Shown: in pieces, positions 6,943 through 14,216 of the stretch | Position numbering within the stretch: position 1 is the stretch's first letter | Layout of the letters: the number at the start of each line of letters is the position of its first letter | Origin: Capnocytophaga bilenii | GTDB lineage: Bacteria > Bacteroidota > Bacteroidia > Flavobacteriales > Flavobacteriaceae | DNA: 64,000 bases | Direction: 5' to 3' | Assembly: GCF_017565765.1 (NCBI RefSeq) | Contig: NZ_JAGDYP010000003.1 | Location: 1-64,000, forward strand | Translations under genes and position numbers: made by a program | Notes under the pieces: model-generated | Told to the model about the DNA's origin: nothing | The model's database searches: none | What the model saw: the letters and a program-made list of their open reading frames with translations, nothing else

Positions 6943-8697
6943 ATGGAAAATGAACAAACTACACAAAGTGGGTTTAAATATCCTATTACAATAAGTGATG
7001 CCATTATAAATATAGAGCAAAGAAAATTTTTATTACCCGCTATACAAAGAAAGTTTGTATGGACAACTGAGCAAATAGAAGTACTTTTTGATAGTATAAT
7101 GAGGGATTATCCTATAAATTCATTTATGCTATGGAACGTCACATCAGAAAAAACAAAAAATAGTTATAAATTCTATGAATTTTTAAAAGAATATAAAGCT
7201 TTTTTTAAAGAAGAAAACCCTTATATAAACACAAAAGGATATCCAGATTTTATGGCAATTATTGATGGGCAACAAAGACTTACCTCTTTATACCTTGGTT
7301 TAAAGGGCACGTATGCTTATAAAATGCCTAGAAAAAGATGGAAAGACGATCCAGATTGTATGCCCACAAGAAAATTATACTTAAATCTTTCAGCTCCCTC
7401 ATTAGATGATGAAAAACAAATGAATTATGACTTTAAGTTTCTTTCATTAGATGATTTTGAAAAATTGAAAAATGAAAAAGACCTTTTTCTTGTTAATGAC
7501 ATTTATTTGTATAAAGATCAAGATAAACTTGAAGACTATATGAATGAGCATTCTTGGAAAGATAAATCTTTTGCAAAGAAGACTTTACGCAAACTTAGAG
7601 AAGTGATATTTAAAGATAAATTAATTAATTATTATCAGGAAGAAAATCAAGATATAGACACTGTATTAGATATTTTTATAAGAACAAATAGTGGAGGAGA
7701 ACCCTTAAGCTTTTCAAATCTTCTTATGTCTATAACTACAGCCAACTGGAATAGGGATACAAGAGAAGAATTTAGATCACTTAGAGATACTATCTATAGC
7801 TATAATTTTATTATATCAGATGATTTTATTCTCAAATGTTGTTTAGTATTATTCAATGATAATATAAAATTCCAAGTAGCTAATTTTGATTCAGATAGTG
7901 TAGAAAAATTTGATGAAAATTGGGGACGTATAAGAAAATGTATTGAAGTATCATTTGAATTACTAAAAAAATGGGGATTTAATGATGCAAATTTAAGAGC
8001 AAAGAATGCTGTAATACCCATTATTTACTATATCTACTATCATAATTTAGAAAATGAAATTCTTGAAGAACATAAATACAAAGATGATAAGAAAACAATA
8101 AGAAAATGGCTTTGTATATCTTTATTAAAAGGAGTTTTTGGAGGTCATTCTGATAGTGTGCTTTCTAGTATAAGAAAAGTATTAAAAACTAATCTTTCTC
8201 TGAAAAAATTCCCTTTTAAAGAAATTAAGGAAGAATTTTCTACTAATGATGCTAAAAGCTTATCTTTAAGTACTGAAGCAATTGATGATTTATTAAAAAC
8301 TCAAAAAGAGTCTCCTAATTGTTATACTATTCTTGCTTTACTATATTCACACTTTAACTATGATACTGTTGCATATCACCAAGACCATCTACATCCAAAG
8401 AGTAAATTTGAAAAACTAAGCAAAGAAAAAATTGAAAGTGAAGAAAAATATATTTTTTACACTAATAAAGAAAATTGGAATTCTATTCTTAACCTTCAAT
8501 TATTACAAGGAGGGGTTAATAAATCTAAAAATGATGATGATTTATCAAAATGGGTAAAAGATAACAATATCAATCTTAAAGAACACATTATACCTGAAAA
8601 TATAAGTCTTGATTTTAGTAACTTTGAAAACTTTATACATCAAAGAAAGAAAATGCTTATGAGTATAATTCAAGAAATAACAAATATTCAAGAATAA
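6943..8697 (+). CDS. DUF262/DUF1524 protein (GmrSD-type IV restriction-like)
   Basis: 584 residues. The N-terminal DUF262 (GmrS-like ParB/sulfiredoxin fold) shows the family motifs FLLPAIQRKFVWTTEQIEVLFDS-type start (about 29-50), YPINSFMLW (about 56-64) and IDGQQRLTSLYLG (about 107-119), where DGQQR is the nucleotide-binding signature. The C-terminal DUF1524 (GmrD-like, HNH/ beta-beta-alpha metal nuclease) shows DHLHPKSKF at about 483-491, with the expected His and Pro. GmrSD cuts glucosylated or otherwise modified phage DNA using NTP; single-chain fusions such as BrxU act alike. The ATG at 6943 is preferred over an upstream TTG. It stands alone behind its own promoter, in the middle of a cluster of defence-like genes. 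Target modification is unknown. Confidence 0.88.
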   Translation: MENEQTTQSGFKYPITISDAIINIEQRKFLLPAIQRKFVWTTEQIEVLFDSIMRDYPINSFMLWNVTSEKTKNSYKFYEFLKEYKAFFKEENPYINTKGYPDFMAIIDGQQRLTSLYLGLKGTYAYKMPRKRWKDDPDCMPTRKLYLNLSAPSLDDEKQMNYDFKFLSLDDFEKLKNEKDLFLVNDIYLYKDQDKLEDYMNEHSWKDKSFAKKTLRKLREVIFKDKLINYYQEENQDIDTVLDIFIRTNSGGEPLSFSNLLMSITTANWNRDTREEFRSLRDTIYSYNFIISDDFILKCCLVLFNDNIKFQVANFDSDSVEKFDENWGRIRKCIEVSFELLKKWGFNDANLRAKNAVIPIIYYIYYHNLENEILEEHKYKDDKKTIRKWLCISLLKGVFGGHSDSVLSSIRKVLKTNLSLKKFPFKEIKEEFSTNDAKSLSLSTEAIDDLLKTQKESPNCYTILALLYSHFNYDTVAYHQDHLHPKSKFEKLSKEKIESEEKYIFYTNKENWNSILNLQLLQGGVNKSKNDDDLSKWVKDNNINLKEHIIPENISLDFSNFENFIHQRKKMLMSIIQEITNIQE

Positions 8698-8929
8698 ATC
8701 CATTCCTTTTTTATAATTTGTGTTTCTAAGAAGATATTACAAAAAGAGTGAAAAACTCTCAAAATCACTTTCTCTCAGCTAATAACATCTATATAAAAGG
8801 CATCCTTTCTTTCACTACCCTCATTCAACGCTCAACTGCACAAACTTTTGACGAATTAGCAGAATCGTTTTGCTCCTTGATATCCTTTATATAGTTTTCA
8901 TATAGGTATTAATGAAGTGAATGTTTTGA

Positions 8930-9052
8930 AGAAGGAAGCGGCGCGTAACCGCTACCTTAGGAGATAAAAAAGCAGTGAAAGTAGGTACTGATTTTCTAAA
9001 AATTAAAGACGGGAAAATCACCGACTGCTGGACGATGAACAACAGAGAATAA
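8930..9052 (+). pseudogene. 3' remnant of a SnoaL-like/NTF2-fold gene
   Basis: The frame opens after a stop at 8927 and reads RRVTATLGDKKAVKVGTDFL then KIKDGKITDCWTMNNRE and a TAA at 9050-9052. The pattern G-x-DF(L/F)-I-x-DGKI-x-x-W is the conserved last strand pair of SnoaL-like/NTF2-fold proteins. Only about 40 residues survive, without a start codon, so it is a dead tail. Confidence 0.55.
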
Positions 9053-9258
9053 AGAAAAGCGTTTTTCCTTGCGCCACGCATAGCACAAATGCTTTTTTAG
9101 GTAACGGCACAGCGAAAAACAGCAACGCAAGGGGTGTTTTAGGTATTTTTCAAGTGAAAAAATCTTACAAAAACACTTTATGGACTTGTGGCATTTTTCC
9201 CAAAGGCTAACTTATCACTTAGGCAACCTTTGGCATTTTGAAAAAAGATAGAAAAACG

Positions 9259-9300
9259 AATATTTTAGGCTTTTTCCCGTAGGAAAAAGCCTAAAATATT
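9259..9300. repeat. Perfect 19-bp inverted repeat with 4-nt loop
   Basis: AATATTTTAGGCTTTTTCC (9259-9277), loop CGTA, then its exact reverse complement (9282-9300). No T-run follows beyond the arm itself (TATAAATAC), so it is not a standard terminator, and no gene end lies close. Confidence 0.85.
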
Positions 9301-9485
9301 TATAAATACACCATTTTCTCGCGGGCAATGGGTTGTTATGGGAGTTTTTTAGAAAGTTTTATAAAGAATGAAAGTATACACATAAATGAAATATATTTAA
9401 AATTATAGTACTTAAATAAAAATATTATTTTTCTTATTCTCAAAAAATAATATTAAAAGTTATATATGATTTTACTCTAAAATCG

Positions 9486-9493
9486 TATCTTTG
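9486..9493 (+). promoter_or_regulatory. -7 box TATCTTTG
   Basis: TATCTTTG lies 29 bp before the ATG of the membrane protein at 9523. Confidence 0.65.
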
Positions 9494-9522
9494 CAATCAT
9501 AAATCAATAAACTATTTTATAG

Positions 9523-10113
9523 ATGATGAATAACATTGTAGGAATTATTAAACAGTCATTAGATAACATATCATATTTATATTATTTATTATTGATATTT
9601 TGCTATGCATTTCTTATCGCAGATATTTTAAGTTTATGGTATTTAGATAATCCTATAACCAAAACTATTGGGACATCAATTAACATTATAAATATACTTA
9701 TATTTATAATTTGTTTTATGTTTTGCTATTTTATAGGTATGTTCATAATTTTAATTAGAAATTTAATTTTTCCTCCAAAAAGCGATTATTATGAAAAAGG
9801 AAAAATGTCATTATATGAGATGAGGGAAAGATCTGTTATTGAAGATAATAAAGTAATGTATGAGGAATATAAATTTCTTATAAAAGAAAGAAACATACAA
9901 GAAAATGGAGAATGTTTTATATATATGATAATAATTATGGGGGTTATAGATTTTTTTTCTAATAATGGTAGCTTAAGAATATTATGGTACAATAATATAT
10001 TATTATTTATAGTGCTTATAGGAACATTAATATCATTACTTTATTTCTCGGCAGGTAGAAATAGTAGAGATTACACAGGAATTAGTAGGAAAAAGAATGC
10101 TAATACTAAATAA
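9523..10113 (+). CDS. Hypothetical membrane protein, four membrane segments
   Basis: 196 residues. Hydrophobic stretches at about 18-43, 50-76, 127-143 and 152-172 suggest four membrane helices with a charged cytoplasmic loop (about 80-122, rich in E, K and R). No family is recognised. A good -7 box precedes it. It converges with the Lit-like protease gene with no base between the two stops (10113/10114). Its location among defence genes makes an abortive-infection membrane effector conceivable, but nothing in the sequence shows that. Base composition is strongly AT-rich compared with core genes here, in line with acquisition. Confidence 0.7.
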   Translation: MMNNIVGIIKQSLDNISYLYYLLLIFCYAFLIADILSLWYLDNPITKTIGTSINIINILIFIICFMFCYFIGMFIILIRNLIFPPKSDYYEKGKMSLYEMRERSVIEDNKVMYEEYKFLIKERNIQENGECFIYMIIIMGVIDFFSNNGSLRILWYNNILLFIVLIGTLISLLYFSAGRNSRDYTGISRKKNANTK

Positions 10114-11043
10114 TTAACTCACTTGTGACAATAGATGATTATAAAGCTGTTTATAATTGTCATAACTTCCTTTTTCATCTAAACCAAGATTAAACTGATT
10201 ACTCCAATTTTTAAGAACTAAACATAATATAGCCCAAAAAGGGTGTTCATTATTAGGTTCAAATACATTAATTATATTATTTAAACGGATGTTAATATCA
10301 GGATGCCATTTCCCTCCACTAAGATTATTTTTAAAGAATATTAAGGAGGCAACTCCTATTACAATAGATAACTCTGTCTTTTCTTGACTTTCTTTAGATA
10401 GAAGTATTCTATCAGCAGCCTTCCTATCAGCTTCAAGTTCTATCTCTTTTACATCATCATCTGTCAAATTGTTTTCTTTTCGTTTTTTAATATGTTCTAA
10501 TTCTGCGTGTGCTATTTCGTGATATAGAATAAAATTCATAACCTCTACAAATAGATCATTTGTTCTTTCAATATACCATCCTTCTTCATCATTTTTATCA
10601 TAATATTCAGGATTAGGAAAATACTCTTTATCCCAATCAGAGTAGGTTTTAATTAAAGATATACCATAATCAAATAGTTCTTTTGCTCTTTCACATAATT
10701 CTTTATTGTGTTCTTTTCTCGGTTTTTTTCCCATTCTTATAGCATCTGGAATAACTAATATTTCTTCATACAATACAAAAAAATAATAACATATAATCCA
10801 AATATAGGAAAGGAATGTTTCGTGAATACTAATAGTTCCATTTTCATCAATAAAAGGAGTTTGTCGTTCAGATAAAGATAGATTTTCTCCACGATATTTT
10901 ATTTTATCATCCAATTTAGAATTCATTAGTAATTTCTCAATATATTCTTTATCCCTATCTACAAGTCTGCCTGTAATATTATATTTTAACACTCTAATAG
11001 GTTGATTTCCATTATGTACATCTTTCTTTACTGAAACTTTCAT
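10114..11043 (-). CDS. Lit-like (peptidase U49) zinc metalloprotease, putative phage exclusion
   Basis: 309 residues. The key feature is HEIAHAE at residues 175-181, an HExxH zinc site, followed by ELEADRKAADRIL at about 202-214, an ExxxD downstream element as in gluzincin-type peptidases. A hydrophobic segment near 78-97 (YIWIICYYFFVLYEEILVI) may touch the membrane. Overall length (Lit is about 297), the central HExxH and the C-terminal layout suggest the Lit family; E. coli Lit cleaves EF-Tu on phage T4 infection. Family call is moderately sure; an ImmA/IrrE-like or other minor metallopeptidase is the alternative. A -7 box is at 11063-11070 on the same strand. Confidence 0.65.
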   Translation of the reverse strand: MKVSVKKDVHNGNQPIRVLKYNITGRLVDRDKEYIEKLLMNSKLDDKIKYRGENLSLSERQTPFIDENGTISIHETFLSYIWIICYYFFVLYEEILVIPDAIRMGKKPRKEHNKELCERAKELFDYGISLIKTYSDWDKEYFPNPEYYDKNDEEGWYIERTNDLFVEVMNFILYHEIAHAELEHIKKRKENNLTDDDVKEIELEADRKAADRILLSKESQEKTELSIVIGVASLIFFKNNLSGGKWHPDINIRLNNIINVFEPNNEHPFWAILCLVLKNWSNQFNLGLDEKGSYDNYKQLYNHLLSQVS

Positions 11044-11062
11044 AGATTAAAAATTTAGAATG

Positions 11063-11070
11063 CAAAAATA
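11063..11070 (-). promoter_or_regulatory. -7 box TATTTTTG of the Lit-like gene
   Basis: CAAAAATA on the plus strand reads TATTTTTG on the minus strand, 20 bp before the start codon. Confidence 0.6.
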
Positions 11071-11230
11071 CATTTTTTTATTTTAATACAATCTATTATA
11101 GTAATAAATTTCACTAACTAATCATAAATCTATAGATTATTTTACAACTTCTTACCTACTTCACCTCTTGTTCTTACAGAAGTAATTTATTAACACAACT
11201 AAATCCTCGCTTGTAGCAAACGGGGATTTT

Positions 11231-11257
11231 CCTAATTCTCTAATTTCCTAATTTCCT
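11231..11257. repeat. 8-bp tandem repeat (TAATTTCC)2-3
   Basis: CTAATTCT followed by TAATTTCC at 11241-11248 and 11249-11256. Same family as 14119-14158. Confidence 0.65.
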
Positions 11258-11426
11258 CAATGCGTTTGTTGAGTTTTTTCAATTTCTTTTTGATTTGTTT
11301 TTCTTGGCGTTTGGCAATCTTTTCTTCATTTTTTGTATGCTTTTATGAAAGGACGCAAAGATAGTGATGATTTGCCGGCAAGTTAAAACGACCGAAAAAC
11401 GACCGAAAAACGACCATTTCTATATA

Positions 11427-11632
11427 TTATTGTTTAAATTCTTCCTCTCCTTTTTCGGTAATAAACCATTGCTTACCACTTTCTGACTTCCTTAAAAGCC
11501 CCTGATTTGCCATATTTACAAGATCTTCCAATCTTTCTAAGTTTTTCATCATAGGTGTTACTTAAACTCAACCCAACCAGATTCATTAGGTTGTTTGCAT
11601 AATTCTTTTATAAGTAAATCTAAGTTCTCCAT
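11427..11632 (-). pseudogene. Schlafen/AlbA_2-type ATP-binding protein remnant
   Basis: The 5' part (start 11632, stop 11558) reads MENLDLLIKELCKQPNESGW then VEFK, the typical opening of AlbA_2 (Schlafen-like) ATP-binding proteins. The 3' part, in another frame, reads NLERLEDLVNMANQGLLRKS then KQWFITEKGEEEFKQ and a stop at 11427, a winged-helix-like C-terminus. Everything between (normally 300 or more residues) is missing. It is therefore an internal-deletion pseudogene. The identity of the first part is moderately sure; that both parts come from one gene is inference. Confidence 0.55.
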
Positions 11633-11867
11633 TAGCTAAAAAATCTTCTCCGGCAAGTTACCGGCAAGTTAAATTACATAAGTTAAATATATGAAAATCA
11701 GATATATATTCAATATCAACAGATAAAAAAAGAGTACTCCGGCAAGTTACAGGCAAGTTAAAACAACCGAAAAACTTGGTAAGACTACACATAAATCTGG
11801 CACAAAAGTAATAAAATAAATTGATTATGAAAAACTTTGCTTAGCATAGCTTTTTTATTCACTTCCC

Positions 11868-11895
11868 AATTTGCTAATTTCCTAATTTCCTAATT
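11868..11895. repeat. 8-bp tandem repeat AATTTGCT(AATTTCCT)2
   Basis: AATTTGCT 11868-11875, AATTTCCT 11876-11883 and 11884-11891, then AATT. It ends just before the -7 box at 11901. Confidence 0.8.
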
Positions 11896-11900
11896 ATTTG

Positions 11901-11908
11901 TACTTTTG
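11901..11908 (+). promoter_or_regulatory. -7 box TACTTTTG
   Basis: TACTTTTG 52 bp before the ATG at 11961, directly downstream of the 8-bp repeat tract. Confidence 0.6.
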
Positions 11909-11960
11909 CCCCGTAAAACAGAGGAATATTACAAATGATATATGGTTTAATTAGCAGCCT

Positions 11961-12920
11961 ATGAAACTTTTCCAATTTATAAAAAGCTGGACGCTCCCTC
12001 TCTCAATGGGCATAGGGGCGATGGCGTATTTGCTGTTTTATTACGTGCCCGCCTTAGAGGAGGCATCGCAATGGTTTGCCCCCATATTCAACAGCATACT
12101 GCCGCTGTTTATGTTCCTCATTCTCTACGTAACTTTTTGTAAAGTCGATTTCAGGAAAATAGCCATCGTACCTTGGCACTGGTGGATGGTAGCAGTGCAA
12201 TGCCTATTAGTAGGCATAGGCGTAGGAGCTGTTCTCCTTTGGGGCATCATAGGTAAGGAACTGATACTTTTAGAAAGTGTATTAGCTTGTATTATCAGTC
12301 CGTGTGCCGCAGCGGCAGCCGTAGTAACCCTCAAACTCGGTGGTAATTTAGAGCAAATGACCACCTACACCTTTGTTTCCAATCTGCTCTGTGCCCTGCT
12401 TATTCCGCTATGCTTCCCGCTGATAGAACCCGCCTCACAAATAACCTTCTGGAGTGCTTTTGTGCTGATAATGCAAAAAGTATGTTTAGTGCTGGTTGTA
12501 CCAATGCTATTAGCCTTGCTCACCAAGAGCCTTCCCCTACTCCACCGCTTTCACCAATGGCTCATACACATCCCCGACCTATCTTTCTACCTTTGGGGCT
12601 GCTCGCTGATGATTGTAACAGGCACTACCCTCAAGAACATCTTCCACGCAGAAAGCAGTATATTTTTTTTACTACTTATTGCACTTTCAGGCTTAGTAAT
12701 ATGCCTATTGCAGTACGCCATAGGCAGGCGTATTGGTAAATATTTCGGCACTTCTATTGAGGCAGGACAAGCCTTAGGACAAAAGAACACCGCCTTTGCT
12801 ATCTGGATAGCCGCCACCTATCTGCATCCCCTTTCTACGGTAGGTCCCGGTTGTTATATCCTATGGCAAAACATTATCAATTCAATAGAAATCTGGAAAC
12901 GAGGAAAGTATAATGCATAA
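11961..12920 (+). CDS. SBF/BASS-family (bile acid:sodium symporter-like) transporter
   Basis: 319 residues with about ten hydrophobic segments (first at about 10-31, last at about 275-310). BASS-like hallmarks: the LACIISPCAAAAAVVTLKLGG crossover region (about 108-128) and GQALGQKNTAFAIWIA at about 271-286, which matches the second crossover with its conserved Gln. These proteins couple Na+ uptake to organic acids; the substrate here cannot be read from sequence. A second, more distant SBF-type protein is at 22236. It precedes the threonine aldolase by 74 bp, but that gene has its own -7 box. Confidence 0.82.
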   Translation: MKLFQFIKSWTLPLSMGIGAMAYLLFYYVPALEEASQWFAPIFNSILPLFMFLILYVTFCKVDFRKIAIVPWHWWMVAVQCLLVGIGVGAVLLWGIIGKELILLESVLACIISPCAAAAAVVTLKLGGNLEQMTTYTFVSNLLCALLIPLCFPLIEPASQITFWSAFVLIMQKVCLVLVVPMLLALLTKSLPLLHRFHQWLIHIPDLSFYLWGCSLMIVTGTTLKNIFHAESSIFFLLLIALSGLVICLLQYAIGRRIGKYFGTSIEAGQALGQKNTAFAIWIAATYLHPLSTVGPGCYILWQNIINSIEIWKRGKYNA

Positions 12921-12958
12921 AACAATTAACATAAGATTGTCAATTGCTAATTGTTTTG

Positions 12959-12966
12959 TATTTTTG
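12959..12966 (+). promoter_or_regulatory. -7 box TATTTTTG of the threonine aldolase gene
   Basis: TATTTTTG 28 bp before the ATG at 12995; CAATTGCTAATTG, a weak version of the 8-bp repeat, lies just upstream. Confidence 0.6.
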
Positions 12967-12994
12967 CAGCGAAAACAAACATACTTCTCTACCA

Positions 12995-14023
12995 ATGAAA
13001 ATATCATTCAAAAACGATTATGCCGAAGGAGCTCACCCTGCTATCTTAGAGGCACTTATGAAAACTAATCTCACCCAGCAAGCAGGCTACGGACTTGATG
13101 ACTATTCTTTAGAAGCCAAAGCCCTTATCAGAGAAAAAATAAAGAACCCTAATGCCAAAATACACTTTGTAAGCGGCGGCACACAAGCCAATTTATTAGT
13201 AATTGCGGCACTACTGCGCCCTTACGAAAGCGTTATTGCCGACAATACTGCCCATATTGCCGACAGCGAAACAGGTGCCATTGAGGCTGTAGGACATAAA
13301 ATACACCTCGCCCCCTCTATCAATGGCAAGATAACCCCTGAAGACATCGCTCATTACGCCACTTGTTATACCAACTTTCCTCATCAGGTAAAACCGCGAT
13401 TGGTATACATTACCAATGCTACCGAAGTGGGCACAATATACACCCTTGCCGAGCTAAAAGCTATCTATGCCTGTTGCCAAGCCCATCAGCTTTTGCTCTT
13501 TATGGACGGCGCAAGGCTGGGAGCAGCCCTCAACGCCAAGGACAATGATATACAATGGGAAGACCTTGCTCAATACACCGATGTTTTCTACATAGGGGCA
13601 ACCAAAAATGGCGGCTTATTAGGAGAGGCAATTGTTATCAACAAGCCTGCCCTACAAGAAGGATTTGAATATCATCTGAAACAAAAAGGCGCCCTCTTAG
13701 CCAAAGGAAGGTTATTGGGCTTACAGTTCCTGACGCTCTTTCAAAACGACCTATACAACACATTAGCACGCTATGCCAATGAGCGTATGCAGACCATCAA
13801 AGAAGCACTGGCAGCAGCAGGATACCCCTTTTTAGCCGACACCACTACCAATCAGTTATTCCCTATTTTGCCCAACAAAAGCATTGATATATTAGCAGAA
13901 AAGTTTGAGTTTTACCGATGGAAAACCATTGATGAGGAACACACTGCTATACGACTGATAACCTCGTGGGCTACCACCCCCGCACAAGTAGCCGCCCTGA
14001 CAGAAGCAATTGGCTCGCTATAA
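12995..14023 (+). CDS. Low-specificity L-threonine aldolase family protein
   Basis: 342 residues, fold-type I PLP enzyme. SFKNDYAEGAHPAILEAL (about 4-21) is the aldolase N-terminus, FVSGGTQANLL (about 57-67) the phosphate-binding region, LLFMDGARLGAAL (about 165-177) carries the PLP-contacting Asp, and GATKNGGLLGEA (about 197-208) the Schiff-base Lys. It cleaves L-threonine or L-allo-threonine to glycine and acetaldehyde. The ATG at 12995 is preferred over an upstream in-frame start because of the promoter at 12959. The protein is cytoplasmic. Stereospecificity is not deduced. Confidence 0.9.
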   Translation: MKISFKNDYAEGAHPAILEALMKTNLTQQAGYGLDDYSLEAKALIREKIKNPNAKIHFVSGGTQANLLVIAALLRPYESVIADNTAHIADSETGAIEAVGHKIHLAPSINGKITPEDIAHYATCYTNFPHQVKPRLVYITNATEVGTIYTLAELKAIYACCQAHQLLLFMDGARLGAALNAKDNDIQWEDLAQYTDVFYIGATKNGGLLGEAIVINKPALQEGFEYHLKQKGALLAKGRLLGLQFLTLFQNDLYNTLARYANERMQTIKEALAAAGYPFLADTTTNQLFPILPNKSIDILAEKFEFYRWKTIDEEHTAIRLITSWATTPAQVAALTEAIGSL

Positions 14024-14059
14024 TAACGCACAAAATATCTATCTACATCGCCCCATCCC

Positions 14060-14103
14060 TGAGCGAAGGATGAGCGAAGGATGAGCGAAGGTTGAGCGAA
14101 GGA
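14060..14103 (+). repeat. 11-bp tandem repeat (TGAGCGAAGGW)4
   Basis: TGAGCGAAGGA occurs at 14060, 14071 and 14093 and TGAGCGAAGGT at 14082, in perfect 11-bp register. A related 11-mer (TTCGCTGAAGG) is repeated three times at 62030-62062. Confidence 0.9.
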
Positions 14104-14118
14104 AAGTCAGCGCAACAC

Positions 14119-14158
14119 AAATTTACTAATTTGCTAATTTACTAATTTGTTAATTTGC
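14119..14158. repeat. 8-bp tandem repeat (AATTTNYT)5
   Basis: Five units in exact 8-bp register: AATTTACT, AATTTGCT, AATTTACT, AATTTGTT, AATTTGCT. The tract ends 11 bp before the ileS -7 box. It is the clearest example of the family. Confidence 0.9.
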
Positions 14159-14169
14159 TAATTAGTTCT

Positions 14170-14177
14170 TACCTTTG
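14170..14177 (+). promoter_or_regulatory. -7 box TACCTTTG of ileS
   Basis: TACCTTTG 39 bp before the ATG at 14217. Confidence 0.65.
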
Positions 14178-14216
14178 CGCCAAACTAACGTCATAACGAC
14201 TAAAAATAACCCATAT

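Larger units (their letters stand above)
8698..9522. other. 825-bp gap with decayed sequence
   Basis: No intact gene is seen. It contains a SnoaL-like gene remnant (8930-9052), a perfect 19-bp palindrome (9259-9300), and AT-rich sequence leading to the -7 box at 9486. The rest (8698-8929 and 9053-9258) holds short broken frames that I cannot assign. Confidence 0.7.
11071..11900. other. 830-bp gap of decayed sequence and short repeats
   Basis: No intact gene. It holds an 8-bp repeat tract (11231-11257), a charged coiled-coil-like tail on the minus strand (about 11238-11348, ending KLNKRIEEIRKLEN) without a start, a broken Schlafen/AlbA-type gene (11427-11632, minus), three clusters of a GGCAAGTTA motif (11372-11385, 11650-11671, 11741-11762), each linked to ACCGAAAAAC sequence or its like, and the 8-bp repeat tract before the next gene (11868-11895). 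Confidence 0.7.

Noticed and set aside
9259-9300. Rho-independent terminator
   Set aside because: Perfect hairpin but no following T-run and no gene ending nearby; reported as an unexplained palindrome instead.
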